This document shows positions 1-7,699 of a stretch of DNA of 64,000 nt, one piece after another. A program made the position numbers and the translations under genes. Each line of letters opens with the position of its first letter. Position 1 is the stretch's first letter. Origin of the DNA: CBFDBF01 sp050291465 (GTDB taxonomy: Bacteria; Pseudomonadota; Gammaproteobacteria; Chromatiales; Chromatiaceae); the NCBI GenBank assembly GCA_050291465.1, contig JBNKJV010000001.1, forward strand, positions 62,001-126,000, written 5' to 3'. The notes beneath the pieces are model-generated. The model was given only the letters and a program-made list of their open reading frames with translations, was not told the DNA's origin and did no database searches.

Positions 1-22
1 ATCAGTATCAGGACACTTCTTC

Positions 23-697
23 TCATCGACTTATCCTCCGTATCGCATTGTTTTTCGGCTCTGCGGCCGTTTCAAAGCGGGATCCTCTCCATGCCCTCAA
101 CATCGTCTCTTTATCTGATGGATTATTGTAATTTACGTACACGCCGATATCGAAGCCGTTTATTAACCTGCTATATATAATTTGCTTTAAAACGATTTCT
201 CCGGTTGGGCTATATAGGGTCGTCTCATACCTTTGAAAATCAAGCCCGCCAACATTCTCTATGGATATTTCTGAAGCAGTAGCCCTGATCCCTTCTTTCC
301 CGAGCGCCTCCAAAATCACATCCCTGCCCGCTCTATTGCTTTCTTCCCACTCTCCCTCGTACTCCTCTTCGAAAGGTTCAGAGGTGGATTGAAATGAATT
401 AACTCGATCCTTACTAAAGCTAATCAAATAGTTTAGAGCACTAGTATCTATTTCCTCCTGGGTCACCTCTTCCAGAACATCCGAGCCCTTTTTCTCTATC
501 TCCTTCAACCTTTCCTTCGACATGACGACCCATCCTTCCGGAATGTCTATGGTCCATCCTATTTCGTGACTGGTATAGGTCTTCTTCTCGACAACCCCCT
601 CATCCACACTTTCATTTGGATCATGTTTGCCGCACGACGCCAGTAAAATCAGTATTCCAAAGATTACCGGCGCATACCCGGTTATTGTTTTTGCCAT
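23..697 (-). CDS. putative lipoprotein of unknown function
   Basis: I do not recognise the family. The chosen start (ATG at 697) follows an AGGCGGAG ribosome site; a further upstream ATG would add 27 residues with no signal-peptide logic. From this start residues 1-22 form a lipoprotein signal: Met-Ala-Lys, a hydrophobic run, then LLASC with the lipidated cysteine at 22. The mature 200 residues are acidic and soluble, with a stretch around IGWTIDIPEGW that resembles the opening of small surface proteins that start with a 'p.gW.v' beta hairpin. It is probably an envelope-anchored periplasmic protein. It heads a run of minus-strand small envelope genes with separate ribosome sites. Confidence 0.7.
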   Translation of the reverse strand: MAKTITGYAPVIFGILILLASCGKHDPNESVDEGVVEKKTYTSHEIGWTIDIPEGWVVMSKERLKEIEKKGSDVLEEVTQEEIDTSALNYLISFSKDRVNSFQSTSEPFEEEYEGEWEESNRAGRDVILEALGKEGIRATASEISIENVGGLDFQRYETTLYSPTGEIVLKQIIYSRLINGFDIGVYVNYNNPSDKETMLRAWRGSRFETAAEPKNNAIRRISR

Positions 698-783
698 AGA
701 TACTCCGCCTTTTTTTGAATTGAGGCCGGAACCAAAATCAACCAACCGCTCTAATAGCCAACGACGGTTTATGGACAATCCGT

Positions 784-1134
784 TTAATGAAGCTTCATAT
801 AATATGCCGGATCATCTGTGTTGTCCGGGTTGTAAAACAATTTATCCCTGCTTCCCTCATAGGTCAGCCTGACCTGCATGAATACTTCGCCCCGTTGAAC
901 AAGGCTGACATCTATCTCGGCAGGCTTTACGGAATAGGTGCCCAGAAGTTTCTGGCCCGTGGATATATCAGTAATAACGAACTCTCCTCCGGAAGAAAAA
1001 GTCAGAACCTCGTTGGTTTCACCATCCGGATCGTAAGCTATTTTCCAATTACCCAATAGCCAGGCATCGGAGCCTGCTATTGCCCCACCGCTAAAAGCAG
1101 CCAATACGACTATCAGCAATGCCCGCTTTATCAT
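784..1134 (-). CDS. small secreted protein, lipocalin-like fold suspected
   Basis: A 116-residue protein starting at 1134 behind AAGGAG; an in-frame upstream ATG at 1194 lacks a ribosome site and would bury the signal peptide. Residues 1-21 are a Sec signal (Lys/Arg, hydrophobic core, AIA before the cut). The mature part begins LLGNWKIAYDPDGE and runs through short beta strands with TGQKLLGTYSV, a pattern seen in small 'GxW' lipocalin-like or copper-resistance-like beta barrels. That fold is inference only. It lies between the lipoprotein gene and a CMD-family gene on the same strand; no operon partner explains its job. Confidence 0.65.
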   Translation of the reverse strand: MIKRALLIVVLAAFSGGAIAGSDAWLLGNWKIAYDPDGETNEVLTFSSGGEFVITDISTGQKLLGTYSVKPAEIDVSLVQRGEVFMQVRLTYEGSRDKLFYNPDNTDDPAYYMKLH

Positions 1135-1202
1135 ACTTTTCTCCTTATTCAGAATACGGATATACGGCATACACAAATAACCCCAGATTGTCACCGCCTC
1201 CT

Positions 1203-1571
1203 CTAATCATTCCCCTCAAGCACCTCCTGCAGGATCGGAAGGGCATCAAAAGCAGCCGGATAACCGGCGTATATGGCCGCCTGAAGTAACGCCTCTGTAA
1301 TCTCTTCAACCGTCGCGCCGTTGCTTAGCGCGATGCCAAACACGATGCGCAGCGCACCATGACGCCCAAGCGCGGCAAGGATGCCGATACTACATAGAGA
1401 GCGCGTCTTCACATCGATCACCTCACGTGACCAGGTACGACCGAATACTACGGATATGACCTCATTCTCAAATGAGGGGCTCAGTTCCCTGAAACGACCG
1501 GCAATCTTTTCAGCCTGCTCGGAACCGATAAGCCTGCCGAGCGTTTCTACTCCCTTGGTGTATTCGTTCAC
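1203..1571 (-). CDS. carboxymuconolactone decarboxylase (CMD) family protein
   Basis: A 122-residue protein of the AhpD/CMD superfamily. The segment around residues 56-110 has the family pattern: VKTRSLCSIGILAALG, then LSNGATVEEITEAL and IYAGYPAAFDAL. Relatives include 4-carboxymuconolactone decarboxylase (PcaC) and AhpD-like peroxidase partners. There is one cysteine in the helix and no CxxC pair, so AhpD-type peroxidase activity is not expected; no beta-ketoadipate genes are nearby to support PcaC. The start is a GTG at 1571 with GGAG about ten bases upstream. The true substrate is unknown. Confidence 0.8.
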   Translation of the reverse strand: MNEYTKGVETLGRLIGSEQAEKIAGRFRELSPSFENEVISVVFGRTWSREVIDVKTRSLCSIGILAALGRHGALRIVFGIALSNGATVEEITEALLQAAIYAGYPAAFDALPILQEVLEGND

Positions 1572-1635
1572 TATGAAGGTTCTCCAGATTCTTTGGCTAC
1601 CGACGTATTATTAAGCGGTCGGTGTTCTGATATTT

Positions 1636-2334
1636 CTAGCCCGCCATTTTTGGAAGAAAGGAAATATCAACATGGTATTTCTTTGGATTGTCCTTTTCTA
1701 TCAAGACGGTAATTTCATCTCCGGGGATGTGATCGCTTGGATCAAACCATATATTCTCACTATTGAACACATGAACCTCTGATGTGGCCGGATTTTCCCA
1801 TTGGGCAGTAATCTGGTACGGGTTTCTGCCATTCACTTCGAGCGATGAATTGAATTGCACGCCTTGGAATTTGGCTCTAATAGGCACTCCATAGCGCTGC
1901 AAATATTCAACCTTTTTCGCCGTTAATCTTCCGATCAACATCATTACAAAACCGAATAAGAAAAACGCCGAACCGATACCCGCCAAAATGACGGCCCCAC
2001 CCCAAAGAGAAAAGAAACCGCTTATCCTTGCCTGCTCAGGGGAGGACTCCTGGTATAAAACGCCGACAACCTCCCCCTGGGAGTAACCTGGAGGATTGCT
2101 TCCGGACGAAGATACAAACTCAACAACCGAACCGTCCTGCGCCCTAAATTCGACTACAGGCCTATAGATAACGGAGTCATTTGCTCTGGCACGTACCAGT
2201 TCTACAACCGTTCCGTCCGCGGTCAGGGCACTTTTTAAAAATTCCTGCGTATTTGCATATAAAAAATAGGCTCCGACCAGCATGCCGATTCCCGTAGCTA
2301 TAAATACATATTTCGTTATTGATATTATTCTCAT
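1636..2334 (-). CDS. DUF3592-type membrane protein
   Basis: A 232-residue protein with one transmembrane helix near residues 8-28, an extracytoplasmic beta-rich domain, and a second helix near 115-140. The middle domain (TADGTVVELVRA, IYRPVVEFRAQDGSVVEF, YSQGEVVGVLYQESSPEQARI) matches the DUF3592 layout, in which a small beta domain sits between two helices. After the second helix lies a soluble tail with a second beta-rich repeat. The start at 2334 follows AAAGGAAA; 14 extra residues are possible from an upstream ATG without a ribosome site. Molecular function is unknown for the family. Confidence 0.75.
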   Translation of the reverse strand: MRIISITKYVFIATGIGMLVGAYFLYANTQEFLKSALTADGTVVELVRARANDSVIYRPVVEFRAQDGSVVEFVSSSGSNPPGYSQGEVVGVLYQESSPEQARISGFFSLWGGAVILAGIGSAFFLFGFVMMLIGRLTAKKVEYLQRYGVPIRAKFQGVQFNSSLEVNGRNPYQITAQWENPATSEVHVFNSENIWFDPSDHIPGDEITVLIEKDNPKKYHVDISFLPKMAG

Positions 2335-2411
2335 AATGTTTCCTTTAGCCGTTCTATCAGAGCCTTTTAAGTGCAAATTGAATTGAGTTGCAAGCGCGAA
2401 TATTGCGACAG

Positions 2412-2546
2412 GCTACGATTCACCCCCGGAATAACCCCAAGGATTCTAATGGGTTTTGTAAGTTAATTCCTACGCACGGATTCATGCAAGTCGGTGGCGG
2501 AGTAACGGGAAGCCACCTGGCTGAGGAAAACCCCGGTTTTCCTTTT
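2412..2546 (+). ncRNA. candidate GGA-rich small RNA (Csr/Rsm type), ends at an intrinsic terminator
   Basis: The 325-base gap between 2335 and 2659 holds no convincing gene, but it has a plus-strand intrinsic terminator with no gene in front of it. In the 100 bases before the terminator the trinucleotide GGA occurs six times (2428, 2441, 2478, 2499, 2508, 2525). Two of these lie in the 13-base loop of a GGTGGC/GCCACC hairpin (2493-2517), and one is in an ACGGAT context. GGA in hairpin loops plus a terminal hairpin is the known architecture of CsrA/RsmA-titrating RNAs. A weak promoter, TTGAAT at 2378 and TATTGC at 2401 with 17 bases between, would start it near 2412. The 5' end is a guess. Confidence 0.3.
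2525..2546 (+). terminator. orphan intrinsic terminator
   Basis: GGAAAACC (2525-2532) and GGTTTTCC (2535-2542) form a perfect 8-bp stem with a 2-base spacer, followed by TTTT. There is no T tract on the minus-strand side, so it acts rightward. No recognisable protein gene precedes it on the plus strand. Confidence 0.65.
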
Positions 2547-2659
2547 GTACCTTTTTCGCATTTTTTCCTGCCCGCATCGGACATTCGGCGATTTTCGGCC
2601 ATAATGGAAACAGTACCACGAACCATATTCAGGAGATAAGCCCGATATTTCAATGAGTT

Positions 2660-3124
2660 ATGGAAAAATCCGCGGCCCGGCCCGTTTCGGAAGAGCACCG
2701 AAAACGACTTCATCCGATGACGGTCGGAATTCCGCCGCACGTGGAAAGACTTGACTGGGAAAACCTGTTAGAAAAGGATACTCTGGAGGAGAGATACATA
2801 ACTATCCCAAATAACTGCAAGGCGATACCCGCCTGCCTCGATTACCGCGCGTATGCGTTCTCCGTCCCGCCGGACCTGGATCCACCGCTCTACCGACAGC
2901 TGGACCGGAACCTGCGGCAACTGGGAATACTGCGGCATGAGATGCTGGGAGTGGCCTATATCGATGCGGATTGGGGGTTCCTGATCATTCCTCCGCCCGG
3001 CTTCCCGGAGCTGAAAATAAACTTTTACCATCAGACCAGCGACAGGAAGGTTGAACAGATACTCCTTCAAGTATCAACACTGATGGACGAAATAACGATA
3101 ACTACAGAAATTGACCAAAGATGA
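2660..3124 (+). CDS. unknown protein, first gene of a three-gene cassette
   Basis: A 154-residue soluble protein that I do not recognise. It has no signal peptide or membrane segment. The middle holds a mixed alpha/beta stretch (CLDYRAYAFSVPPDLDPPLYRQ) and the part from about residue 85 has hydrophobic strands (GVAYIDADWGFLIIPPPGFPEL), ending in a helix. Only three cysteines or fewer are seen and no catalytic signature. The start is uncertain: the ATG at 2660 has no clear ribosome site. The stop is 13 bases before the next gene, whose start follows GAGGAG, so these two are almost certainly co-transcribed with the larger gene at 3570. Confidence 0.65.
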   Translation: MEKSAARPVSEEHRKRLHPMTVGIPPHVERLDWENLLEKDTLEERYITIPNNCKAIPACLDYRAYAFSVPPDLDPPLYRQLDRNLRQLGILRHEMLGVAYIDADWGFLIIPPPGFPELKINFYHQTSDRKVEQILLQVSTLMDEITITTEIDQR

Positions 3125-3137
3125 GGAGAAGTAACCC

Positions 3138-3536
3138 ATGGCAGTGGAAAAAGAGGACCGGTGGACCATCACCCCGGTGGAGCTGTTTGAAGTCATAAAC
3201 AGCAAGCGTAAACAGCTAAACAAAACACCCATCGATCACGGCACCATGACCACCCGCCTGGTGCTGAAATGCAATGTCGCCCACCCCGGGGTCTTCAATT
3301 TCGACGCTCCCAAGCTGATCCTGGATGGAAGAAAAGTCAGCGCCCTGGAAAAGATCATTAATGAGCAGTTCGACCTCTATCTGAAGAACGAACTGCAACG
3401 CTATTGCACCTCGCTGCGTCCGGCCCCCGCTCCTAGGGAACCGGTTGTCCCTGAACCGCTTGATCATATGGAAGATCTGGTGCAGAAGAAGGGCGGCGGC
3501 CTCAAATCCAAGCTGAAGGGATTCTTCAGCCGCTGA
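3138..3536 (+). CDS. unknown protein with proline linker and basic C-terminal peptide
   Basis: A 132-residue protein, second in the cassette, with a strong GAGGAG site upstream. Residues 1-93 look like one compact alpha/beta domain. Then comes a proline-rich linker (RPAPAPREPVVPEPLD, about 94-110) and a short terminal peptide with DLVQKK, three glycines and KSKLKGFFSR. That tail is basic and amphipathic, a design typical of targeting or docking peptides (membrane surface, shell or partner-protein binding). This is an inference from the layout; I do not recognise the family. The next gene starts 34 bases on. Confidence 0.65.
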   Translation: MAVEKEDRWTITPVELFEVINSKRKQLNKTPIDHGTMTTRLVLKCNVAHPGVFNFDAPKLILDGRKVSALEKIINEQFDLYLKNELQRYCTSLRPAPAPREPVVPEPLDHMEDLVQKKGGGLKSKLKGFFSR

Positions 3537-3569
3537 GCAGAACTACTATTAGAAGAGGTGCTATCGCCA

Positions 3570-4760
3570 ATGACGAAGGAAATTATCCGACAGCATGGCC
3601 AGACCCTGATCGGCGGACTGAGCAGGGTCTTCCACTGTAATCACTACAACGCCTACCTTCAGACGGCGGTTATGCTGTCCGAAGGTATGGCGGGCTGCAA
3701 CCCAAAACAACTCCTTACCGACGCGGTCATCCCCCTGGTGAAGACCTTGCGGAATAACGGCTACAGCGATAAGGACCTGACCGAGGAATTCGCTTTCTGC
3801 GGTTTCGGCAAACTCCGGGCCATGCAGAAAGGCGTATGGGTCACCCCCACCTCCCACTACGGACAGGCCGCCATCATGCACGGCAAAAAAGAACCCAGCT
3901 GCTTCTTTACCGCGGGCTATATCTCCGGCATCACGGATCAGCTTTACCGGGAGGACAAATGCAAGCAGCAAGGCTCTCCCGCTGACTGGTTTACGCCCCA
4001 TGGTGAACTGGACCCGCTGGAGAGCCCGCTCAAGTTCCCGCCACAATACAAGGACGCCCCGCCCCGCTTCTCTTTTAAGGAGTGTCAGGAATTCAGGACC
4101 AGTGTAGACGAAGAAAAAATCGTTGAAGCGGTGTCCGGTCTGCCCCTGTATGGCGAGAACGGCACCGAAGACACCGGTTTAATAGACGCCTTCGGTGTGG
4201 TGCTGACCAACCACTTTGCCGATTACTACAACTTCATCTCCTACGAGACCTACTACAAGATGATCCGGGGCGGTATGCCGCTGGGCCATACCCGCGAGGT
4301 ATTTATTCAGGGTGGGCATATCTGCGCCTTCAACACCTTCGGCGGCATCATGTCCAGTCCCGAGTGGTATCAGTTGGTCGTACCCCACTGTAAAGACGAT
4401 ACAGACTGGGTACACGGTATGGTGGCAGTGATAAACGCCCTGGGCTGGGGTGTCTGGCGTGTGGAGCGAATCGATCCGGGCAAGCAGTTGATCATCAGGA
4501 TATACAACTCCTATGAAGGCATCGGCTATCGTCGCATCTACCCCCAAAGCAAGGAGGTACAGCTCTCTTTCCTGAATATGGGCGCGGTTCAGGGACTGGC
4601 CCACCTGTTATGGAAGATAGACATCAAGGAAAGACCCACTCTGGACCACGAGTTCTACAGCAACGTATTCAATAACCCGGAAAAGCGGTTCACTGTGAAG
4701 CAGACCCACGCCATTGCCGCGGGTCATGACTATGACCGAATCGTGGCGCAATGCGGATAG
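3570..4760 (+). CDS. unknown 396-residue protein, possible V4R-like C-terminal fold
   Basis: The largest member of the cassette; the start at 3570 is preceded by AGAAGAGG, while a GTG at 3558 would overlap that site. An N-terminal region carries a striking FHCNHYNAYLQ motif near residue 22 and a later AFCGFG. The C-terminal half has LIDAFGVVLTNHFADYYN, GGHICAFNTFGGIM and a block reading WGVWRVERIDPGKQLIIRI then YNSYEGIGY. That last block recalls the end of 4-vinyl-reductase (V4R) small-molecule binding domains, but this is a weak resemblance from memory. Many His, Cys and Tyr residues make cofactor or metal binding plausible. No membrane segment. Confidence 0.65.
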   Translation: MTKEIIRQHGQTLIGGLSRVFHCNHYNAYLQTAVMLSEGMAGCNPKQLLTDAVIPLVKTLRNNGYSDKDLTEEFAFCGFGKLRAMQKGVWVTPTSHYGQAAIMHGKKEPSCFFTAGYISGITDQLYREDKCKQQGSPADWFTPHGELDPLESPLKFPPQYKDAPPRFSFKECQEFRTSVDEEKIVEAVSGLPLYGENGTEDTGLIDAFGVVLTNHFADYYNFISYETYYKMIRGGMPLGHTREVFIQGGHICAFNTFGGIMSSPEWYQLVVPHCKDDTDWVHGMVAVINALGWGVWRVERIDPGKQLIIRIYNSYEGIGYRRIYPQSKEVQLSFLNMGAVQGLAHLLWKIDIKERPTLDHEFYSNVFNNPEKRFTVKQTHAIAAGHDYDRIVAQCG

Positions 4761-4805
4761 GGAAGAACATCTTTACTCTGTAAACATCTGGAATACGGTG
4801 AACGC

Positions 4806-4882
4806 GTCATGGAGCGGTGGCTGCTGCTCCATGACCGCAAGCCCTCACCTGACTGCCGCAGCGAGAATGGATCCATGGATCC
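4806..4882. repeat. two intergenic palindromes with CATGG/ATCCATG cores
   Basis: GTCATGGAGC (4806-4815) pairs perfectly with GCTCCATGAC (4826-4835) across a 10-base loop, and GGATCCATGGATCC (4869-4882) is a perfect 14-base palindrome. Both lie within 125 bases after the stop of the 3570-4760 gene and before the efflux operon. No T tract follows either, so a simple terminator is not obvious. The second resembles the ATCCCTG-type palindromes at 47.8-47.9 kb. Confidence 0.5.
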
Positions 4883-4937
4883 GCTTTGCGTACCCTTGGA
4901 TCGAGTATTCCCGGACGGGAGGCACCGGATACCTTAA

Positions 4938-4958
4938 TTTGTAACAAACTGATACAAA
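4938..4958. promoter_or_regulatory. candidate operator before the efflux operon
   Basis: TTTGTA (4938-4943) and TACAAA (4953-4958) form an inverted repeat with a 9-base spacer, about 70-90 bases before the likely start of the outer-membrane efflux gene. A possible promoter (TTCATC at 4966, GATAAT at 4989, 17-base spacer) lies just downstream. No regulator gene is adjacent, so the binding protein is unknown. Confidence 0.35.
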
Positions 4959-5028
4959 ATCATCATTCATCTTTAGCGCCATTCCCGCGATAATGAGATT
5001 CAGTCGTTTCTTTTTAAAAGAACCTTGC

Positions 5029-6489
5029 ATGATGGATGGCGTAGCACCTCTTTCGGATCATCCGGCCCGCGGCGTGCGGTCTTCTTCCGCGCGGGGGCGG
5101 CACCGTGCGCGGCTCTCGGCGGTAGCGGCCACCCTTCTGCTGCTGGCCGGCTGCGCGGTTACGCCGCCGCGACCGGACCTGCCGCTGCAGCTGCCGGACC
5201 GGTTCAGCATCAGCGACCCCCAGCCCTACAGCGCCTCCGAACACTGGTGGCAGGAGTTCCAGGATCCGAGTCTCGACCAGCTTATGACCAGGGCCTTCGA
5301 ACACAACTTCTCTCTGCGCGCCGCCTGGGCGCGGCTCGATCAGGCCAACGCCCTGGCCCGCCGGACAGGGGCCCCCCTCTGGCCGGAGCTGAATCTGCAA
5401 TACAACCTCAACCGCCAGATCGCGGAATCTCCCAAAGAGGACACGACGAAAAACGTTCAGCTTTCCGCCTCTTATGAACTGGACCTCTGGGGGCGCATCC
5501 GGGCGGCCAGCGAAGCCGCAGACTTCGATGCCCAGGCCTCCGCCGCGGACCTGCAAACCAGCGCCATCACCCTGAGCGCCACCCTGGCGGATACCTGGTA
5601 TCAGCTGATCGAGCAGCGCATGCAGCTGGCCCTGGTGGAGAGCCAGATCACTACCAATAAGAACCTGTTGCAGTTGGTGGAAGCACGTTTCCGGGTAGGC
5701 CAGGCCAGTGCCAGCGATATCTATCGCCAGCGTCAGTTGCTGGCCCAGACAGAGGGAGAACAGGCCAAGGTAAGAAGGCAGTTGCAGATCCTGAAGCACC
5801 AGTTGGCGATCCTGCTCGGTTCCGTACCCGGCTACACCCAACTGCCGGAGGACTCGACTCTTCCGCAGCTCCCGTCCCTCCCCGCCACCGGGATTCCCGC
5901 CGAACTGGTACAGCGCCGCCCCGATCTGCAGGCCGCCTTTCTGCAACTGCGCGCCGCCGATGCACGGGCAGCGGAGGCGGTGGCGGCACGTTATCCGCGT
6001 CTCGACCTCAGCGCCGTATTCCGCACCCCAAGCGGCTCCACCGGCGGTCTGTTCGAGAGCTGGCTCGGCACCCTGGCGGCACAACTGACGGCGCCGTTGT
6101 TTGACGGCGGCCAGCGCAAGGCCGAGGCGGATCGCACCGGTGCCGTGGTAACGGAAAAGCTGAACAACTATGGCCAAACCCTGCTGGAGGCCATCGGCGA
6201 AGTGGAGGACGCTCTGATCTCCGAACTGGAACAACGGGCCTATCTGGAGAGTCTGAACAGCCAGTCGCAACAGGCGGAGGCGGTGGTACGCCAGGAACGG
6301 CAGCGCTACTTCCAGGGGGACAGCGATTACCTCTCGGTGCTCGACGCCCTGCGTTCCCTCCAGTCCCTGCAACGCCAGCAGGTAACCGCGCAACGGGAAC
6401 TGCTGAGCAACCGCATCGCCCTGGTGCGCGCACTGGCCGGTGGCTGGGCCATGACCCCGCCGACGACCGATTCTGCGAGGATGAATTGA
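5029..6489 (+). CDS. RND efflux outer-membrane lipoprotein (TolC/OprM/NodT family)
   Basis: Outer-membrane channel of a tripartite efflux pump. Counting from the ATG at 5029, a basic n-region and hydrophobic run end in LLLLAGC with the lipidated Cys at about 42; an earlier ATG at 4993 falls in the promoter region. The body has the duplicated OEP repeat: WWQEFQDPSLDQL, ARLDQANALARRTG, YELDLWGRIRAA, the channel-forming helices, then PAELVQRRPDLQAA, which is the conserved start of the second repeat, and APLFDGGQRKAE. It ends one base before the adaptor gene, so the pump is one operon with 6491-7699 and 7696-10806. Substrate not predictable. Confidence 0.93.
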   Translation: MMDGVAPLSDHPARGVRSSSARGRHRARLSAVAATLLLLAGCAVTPPRPDLPLQLPDRFSISDPQPYSASEHWWQEFQDPSLDQLMTRAFEHNFSLRAAWARLDQANALARRTGAPLWPELNLQYNLNRQIAESPKEDTTKNVQLSASYELDLWGRIRAASEAADFDAQASAADLQTSAITLSATLADTWYQLIEQRMQLALVESQITTNKNLLQLVEARFRVGQASASDIYRQRQLLAQTEGEQAKVRRQLQILKHQLAILLGSVPGYTQLPEDSTLPQLPSLPATGIPAELVQRRPDLQAAFLQLRAADARAAEAVAARYPRLDLSAVFRTPSGSTGGLFESWLGTLAAQLTAPLFDGGQRKAEADRTGAVVTEKLNNYGQTLLEAIGEVEDALISELEQRAYLESLNSQSQQAEAVVRQERQRYFQGDSDYLSVLDALRSLQSLQRQQVTAQRELLSNRIALVRALAGGWAMTPPTTDSARMN

Positions 6490-6490
6490 C

Positions 6491-7699
6491 ATGACTGAAG
6501 TAACACCTGCCTCCCACCCGCGCCGGTATTCGTGGAAGATCGTGGCACCGGTTGTCGTGGTGCTGGCAGCGGTTCTGATAGTGATCTTTCTGATGCTGAG
6601 TTCCACCTCGGCCAAACGGGGCCGGCCGGCACAGGAAGCACGTCTGGTGGAGGTGACCAGCGTCTCTCCGGAAACCACCCGCATCACCATTGAGGCGTGG
6701 GGCACGGCACAGGCCGCACGGCAGATAAACCTGCAAGCCCAGGTGGCAGGAGAGGTCCTGCGCACCGGGGAAGAGTTCGAACCCGGAGCCCATATCCCGA
6801 AAGGGGGAGAACTGCTGCAGATCGACCCCACGGACTATGAACTCGCAGTGCGTCAGGCGCGGGCCGAGCTTACCAAGGCGCGGGCCGATCTGGCACTGGA
6901 GGAAGGCAGACGGGCGGTGGCGGAACAGGAGTTCGCGCTGTTGGCACAGGAGACCGGAGCCTCCGAGGATCAGCGCCGTCTGATGCTGCGCGAACCCCAG
7001 CGGGCGACCGCCCGCGCCGCGGTGGCCGCGGCCAAAGCGGCTCTGGCGGCGGCGGAGCTGAATCTGGACCGCACTGCCGTCAAGGCCCCGTTCAACGCCC
7101 TGGTGCTGGACCGGCAGGTCAATACCGGCACCCGAGTAAGCAACGGCGCACAACTCGCCACCCTGGTGGATACCGACACCTTCTGGGTGGAACTGGCGGT
7201 TCCGGCGGCCAACCTGCGCTGGCTGGAGCTTCCCACCGACGGCCAACCGGGATCCAAGGTGCGGCTGTATCAGGAAAAGGTATGGGGCAAAGAGCGCTAT
7301 CGCGAAGGCCGGATCATTCGCGTGCGCGGAGATCTGGACGAAAAGGGTCGCATGGCGCGTCTGCTGGTGGCAGTTGACGATCCCCTGGCACTGGCCGATC
7401 AGAATAAACCGGCACTGTTGCTGGGCGCCTTCGTACGCGCCGAGATCACGGGAAAGGAACTGCAGAACGTGCTGGCGCTGGATCGTGGCTGGCTGCGGGA
7501 CGACGATACCCTGTGGCTGATGAATAGCGAGAACAAACTCACCATCCGCCGCATACAAGTGATCTACAGCGGTAGTGAACGGGTTTACGTGCAGGACGGC
7601 GTGGAACCGGGCGAACGTATCGTGACCAGTGAACTGGCGATCCCCGTGGACGGCATGCCGTTGCGTACCGCTGCAGGGACCGGGAAAAAGACGCCGTGA
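6491..7699 (+). CDS. RND efflux periplasmic adaptor subunit (MFP/HlyD family)
   Basis: A 402-residue membrane-fusion protein that links pump and outer-membrane channel. Residues 12-35 are an uncleaved inner-membrane anchor. Then come the beta-barrel/lipoyl half (WGTAQAARQINLQAQVAGEVL), a long coiled coil (about 115-195, rich in Ala, Glu and Arg), the return lipoyl half (TAVKAPFNALVLDRQVNTGTR) and a beta-barrel domain to the C terminus (VEPGERIVTSELAIPVDGM). The stop overlaps the GTG start of the permease (GTGA at 7696-7699), which indicates translational coupling. Confidence 0.93.
   Translation: MTEVTPASHPRRYSWKIVAPVVVVLAAVLIVIFLMLSSTSAKRGRPAQEARLVEVTSVSPETTRITIEAWGTAQAARQINLQAQVAGEVLRTGEEFEPGAHIPKGGELLQIDPTDYELAVRQARAELTKARADLALEEGRRAVAEQEFALLAQETGASEDQRRLMLREPQRATARAAVAAAKAALAAAELNLDRTAVKAPFNALVLDRQVNTGTRVSNGAQLATLVDTDTFWVELAVPAANLRWLELPTDGQPGSKVRLYQEKVWGKERYREGRIIRVRGDLDEKGRMARLLVAVDDPLALADQNKPALLLGAFVRAEITGKELQNVLALDRGWLRDDDTLWLMNSENKLTIRRIQVIYSGSERVYVQDGVEPGERIVTSELAIPVDGMPLRTAAGTGKKTP

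Noticed and set aside
2457..2474. GacA-box-like TGTAAG-N6-CCTACG
   Set aside because: It matches 10 of 12 positions but lies inside the candidate RNA and at a poor distance to any promoter, so it is not called as a regulatory site.
2388..2639. 83-codon plus-strand frame before the cassette
   Set aside because: It has no ribosome site, low-complexity composition and runs through the intrinsic terminator at 2525-2546.
3477..3536. Encapsulin-type cargo peptide at the end of the 132-residue protein
   Set aside because: The Gly-rich linker and short tail are suggestive but no encapsulin or shell gene is in the window and the sequence lacks the common cargo motif.
5014..6831. 605-codon minus-strand open frame across the efflux outer-membrane gene
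   Set aside because: It is antisense to a well-supported efflux channel gene with family motifs; GC-rich third positions create long antisense frames. Similar long frames opposite the RND permease, fadE, fadN, lpxL and ugd were rejected for the same reason.
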